DNA from: Roseobacter sp.
GTDB lineage: Bacteria > Pseudomonadota > Alphaproteobacteria > Rhodobacterales > Rhodobacteraceae
Length of the DNA stretch: 5,891 bases
Direction of reading: 5' to 3'
NCBI GenBank assembly: GCA_024636425.1
Contig: JAGXHB010000155.1
Location: forward strand, 1-5,891
Made by a program: the position numbers and the translations under genes. Within the stretch, counting starts at the first letter, position 1. Every line of letters starts with the position of its first letter. The notes below the pieces were generated by a model. It was given only the letters and a program-made list of their open reading frames with translations, made no database searches and was not told the origin of the DNA. Positions 5,313 through 5,891 of this stretch are shown piece after piece.

Positions 5313-5891
5313 TTATTCGCCGGGAACCGTCGTGGTCTGCTGAAGCTCCGCCACCATGGTCGCAAGGTCCGAGTTTTCCTCAAGCAGCGCGGGCTGGTAA
5401 AGTTCGGCCAGTGCCTGACGCTGCAATGGCAGATTGGACGTCACGGCACCCCGGCTGCCCACAGGACCATAATACTGACCGTCCATCGCGAAATAAAGCG
5501 CACCGGATTCGCCTGTCCGAAGGGTTGGCGGCTCTTCCGTGGCAGGCACATCCCATGTGTCGCCCTTGTTCATGATGCCTTCAAAGATGACCTTGCCGTC
5601 CGCAGCGCGCACACGCACCCATGAAGGATAGGCTGCAACCATCCGCAACGCGGGCACTGCCCCTTCGACAACCTGCGGCACGGCAATTGCACCATCAGCG
5701 ACCATCGTGTCAGCAACAACCGTTTCCTGCATCGGCTGCGAAGCATCCGCGATCCGGGAGCTTGGCCCGGTTGACGCAAAGCTGCCGTTGGTCCGCGGAT
5801 CAATCGACGCAATCGGCGCGTCACGCGCCACCAGAACAGGTGTATCAAGGGGGGCCGGACGATAGAGACGGTCAAGCCTGTCAGCCCGCGG
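5313..5891 (-). CDS. RodZ-like protein with C-terminal DUF4115 domain, N-terminus cut by window edge
   Basis: The visible 192 residues are the C-terminal part of a larger protein; the frame is open through the right edge, so the N-terminus is missing. After a low-complexity Pro/Ala/Asp/Val-rich stretch (visible residues about 1-78) comes a compact beta-rich domain (about 80-156) with the DUF4115 pattern seen at the C-terminus of RodZ: SWVRVRAADGKVIFEGIMNKGDTWDVP, then a GESGALYFAMDG turn and the VGSRGAVTSNLPL end. In RodZ an N-terminal cytoplasmic helix-turn-helix binds MreB, a single membrane helix follows, and this domain is periplasmic. Those parts are expected outside the window but unseen. 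A tail of about 36 residues (QRQALAELYQ to VPGE) follows the domain. The GTG at 5831 is an internal valine codon, not a start. The gene reads into ispG on the same strand. The domain call is good; a true role in cell shape is inferred from the family. Confidence 0.8.
   Translation of the reverse strand, partial: PRADRLDRLYRPAPLDTPVLVARDAPIASIDPRTNGSFASTGPSSRIADASQPMQETVVADTMVADGAIAVPQVVEGAVPALRMVAAYPSWVRVRAADGKVIFEGIMNKGDTWDVPATEEPPTLRTGESGALYFAMDGQYYGPVGSRGAVTSNLPLQRQALAELYQPALLEENSDLATMVAELQQTTTVPGE

Noticed and set aside
5304..5315. TAACC-GA-GGTTA dyad at the RodZ-like stop codon
   Set aside because: The 2-base centre is too small for a good hairpin, no T-run follows, and a 5-bp dyad is expected by chance.
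5829..5831. GTG at 5831 as the start of a 172-residue protein
   Set aside because: The frame continues open through the right edge and the protein is the C-terminal part of a RodZ-like protein, so this is an internal valine codon.
5793..5891. Two CCGCGG sites (5793-5798 and 5886-5891) as evidence for an Eco29kI-like specificity of the restriction-modification pair
   Set aside because: Such sites are common in GC-rich DNA, and neither the recognition region of the methyltransferase nor the nuclease can be tied to CCGCGG by eye.

Overview
The window looks like chromosomal DNA from an alphaproteobacterium, most likely Rhodobacterales (roseobacter group). This is inferred from the high-GC, C/G-ending codon use, the sequence character of IspG and the RodZ-like DUF4115 protein beside it, and a ScsC-like DsbA. 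No rRNA or other decisive taxonomic marker is present. Coding density is very high and no gene-free stretch exceeds about 140 bases.

Layout from left to right: (1) the N-terminal 330 residues of a PLP-dependent class I/II aminotransferase on the minus strand, cut by the window edge; (2) a 137-base divergent intergenic region with two inverted repeats; (3) two plus-strand genes one base apart, encoding exported thioredoxin-fold proteins: a full-size ScsC/DsbA-like protein (CGYC) and a reduced paralogue (CAPC) that keeps the N-terminal module but lacks most of the helical insertion; (4) meeting the second of these tail to tail with one base between stop codons, a two-gene minus-strand cassette: a complete DNA cytosine-5 methyltransferase followed, with an ATGA overlap, by a 179-residue GIY-YIG nuclease; (5) upstream of the cassette on the same strand, ispG (gcpE) of the MEP isoprenoid pathway; (6) upstream of ispG, the C-terminal part of a RodZ-like protein with a DUF4115 domain, cut by the right edge.

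The accessory part is the methyltransferase plus nuclease pair, which reads as a compact type II-like restriction-modification system lying between housekeeping genes. The methyltransferase start codon lies inside a perfect 16-bp palindrome. No Shine-Dalgarno sequence precedes it, and a plausible promoter is placed so that transcription would begin at or next to the ATG. This suggests a leaderless and possibly self-regulated methyltransferase mRNA, with the nuclease translated afterwards by coupling.

The two thioredoxin-fold genes look like a tandem duplication followed by reduction. Their shared N-terminal segment resembles the oligomerisation region of ScsC-type proteins and could allow mixed assemblies. 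All functional assignments come from reading motifs by eye; no database search was run.
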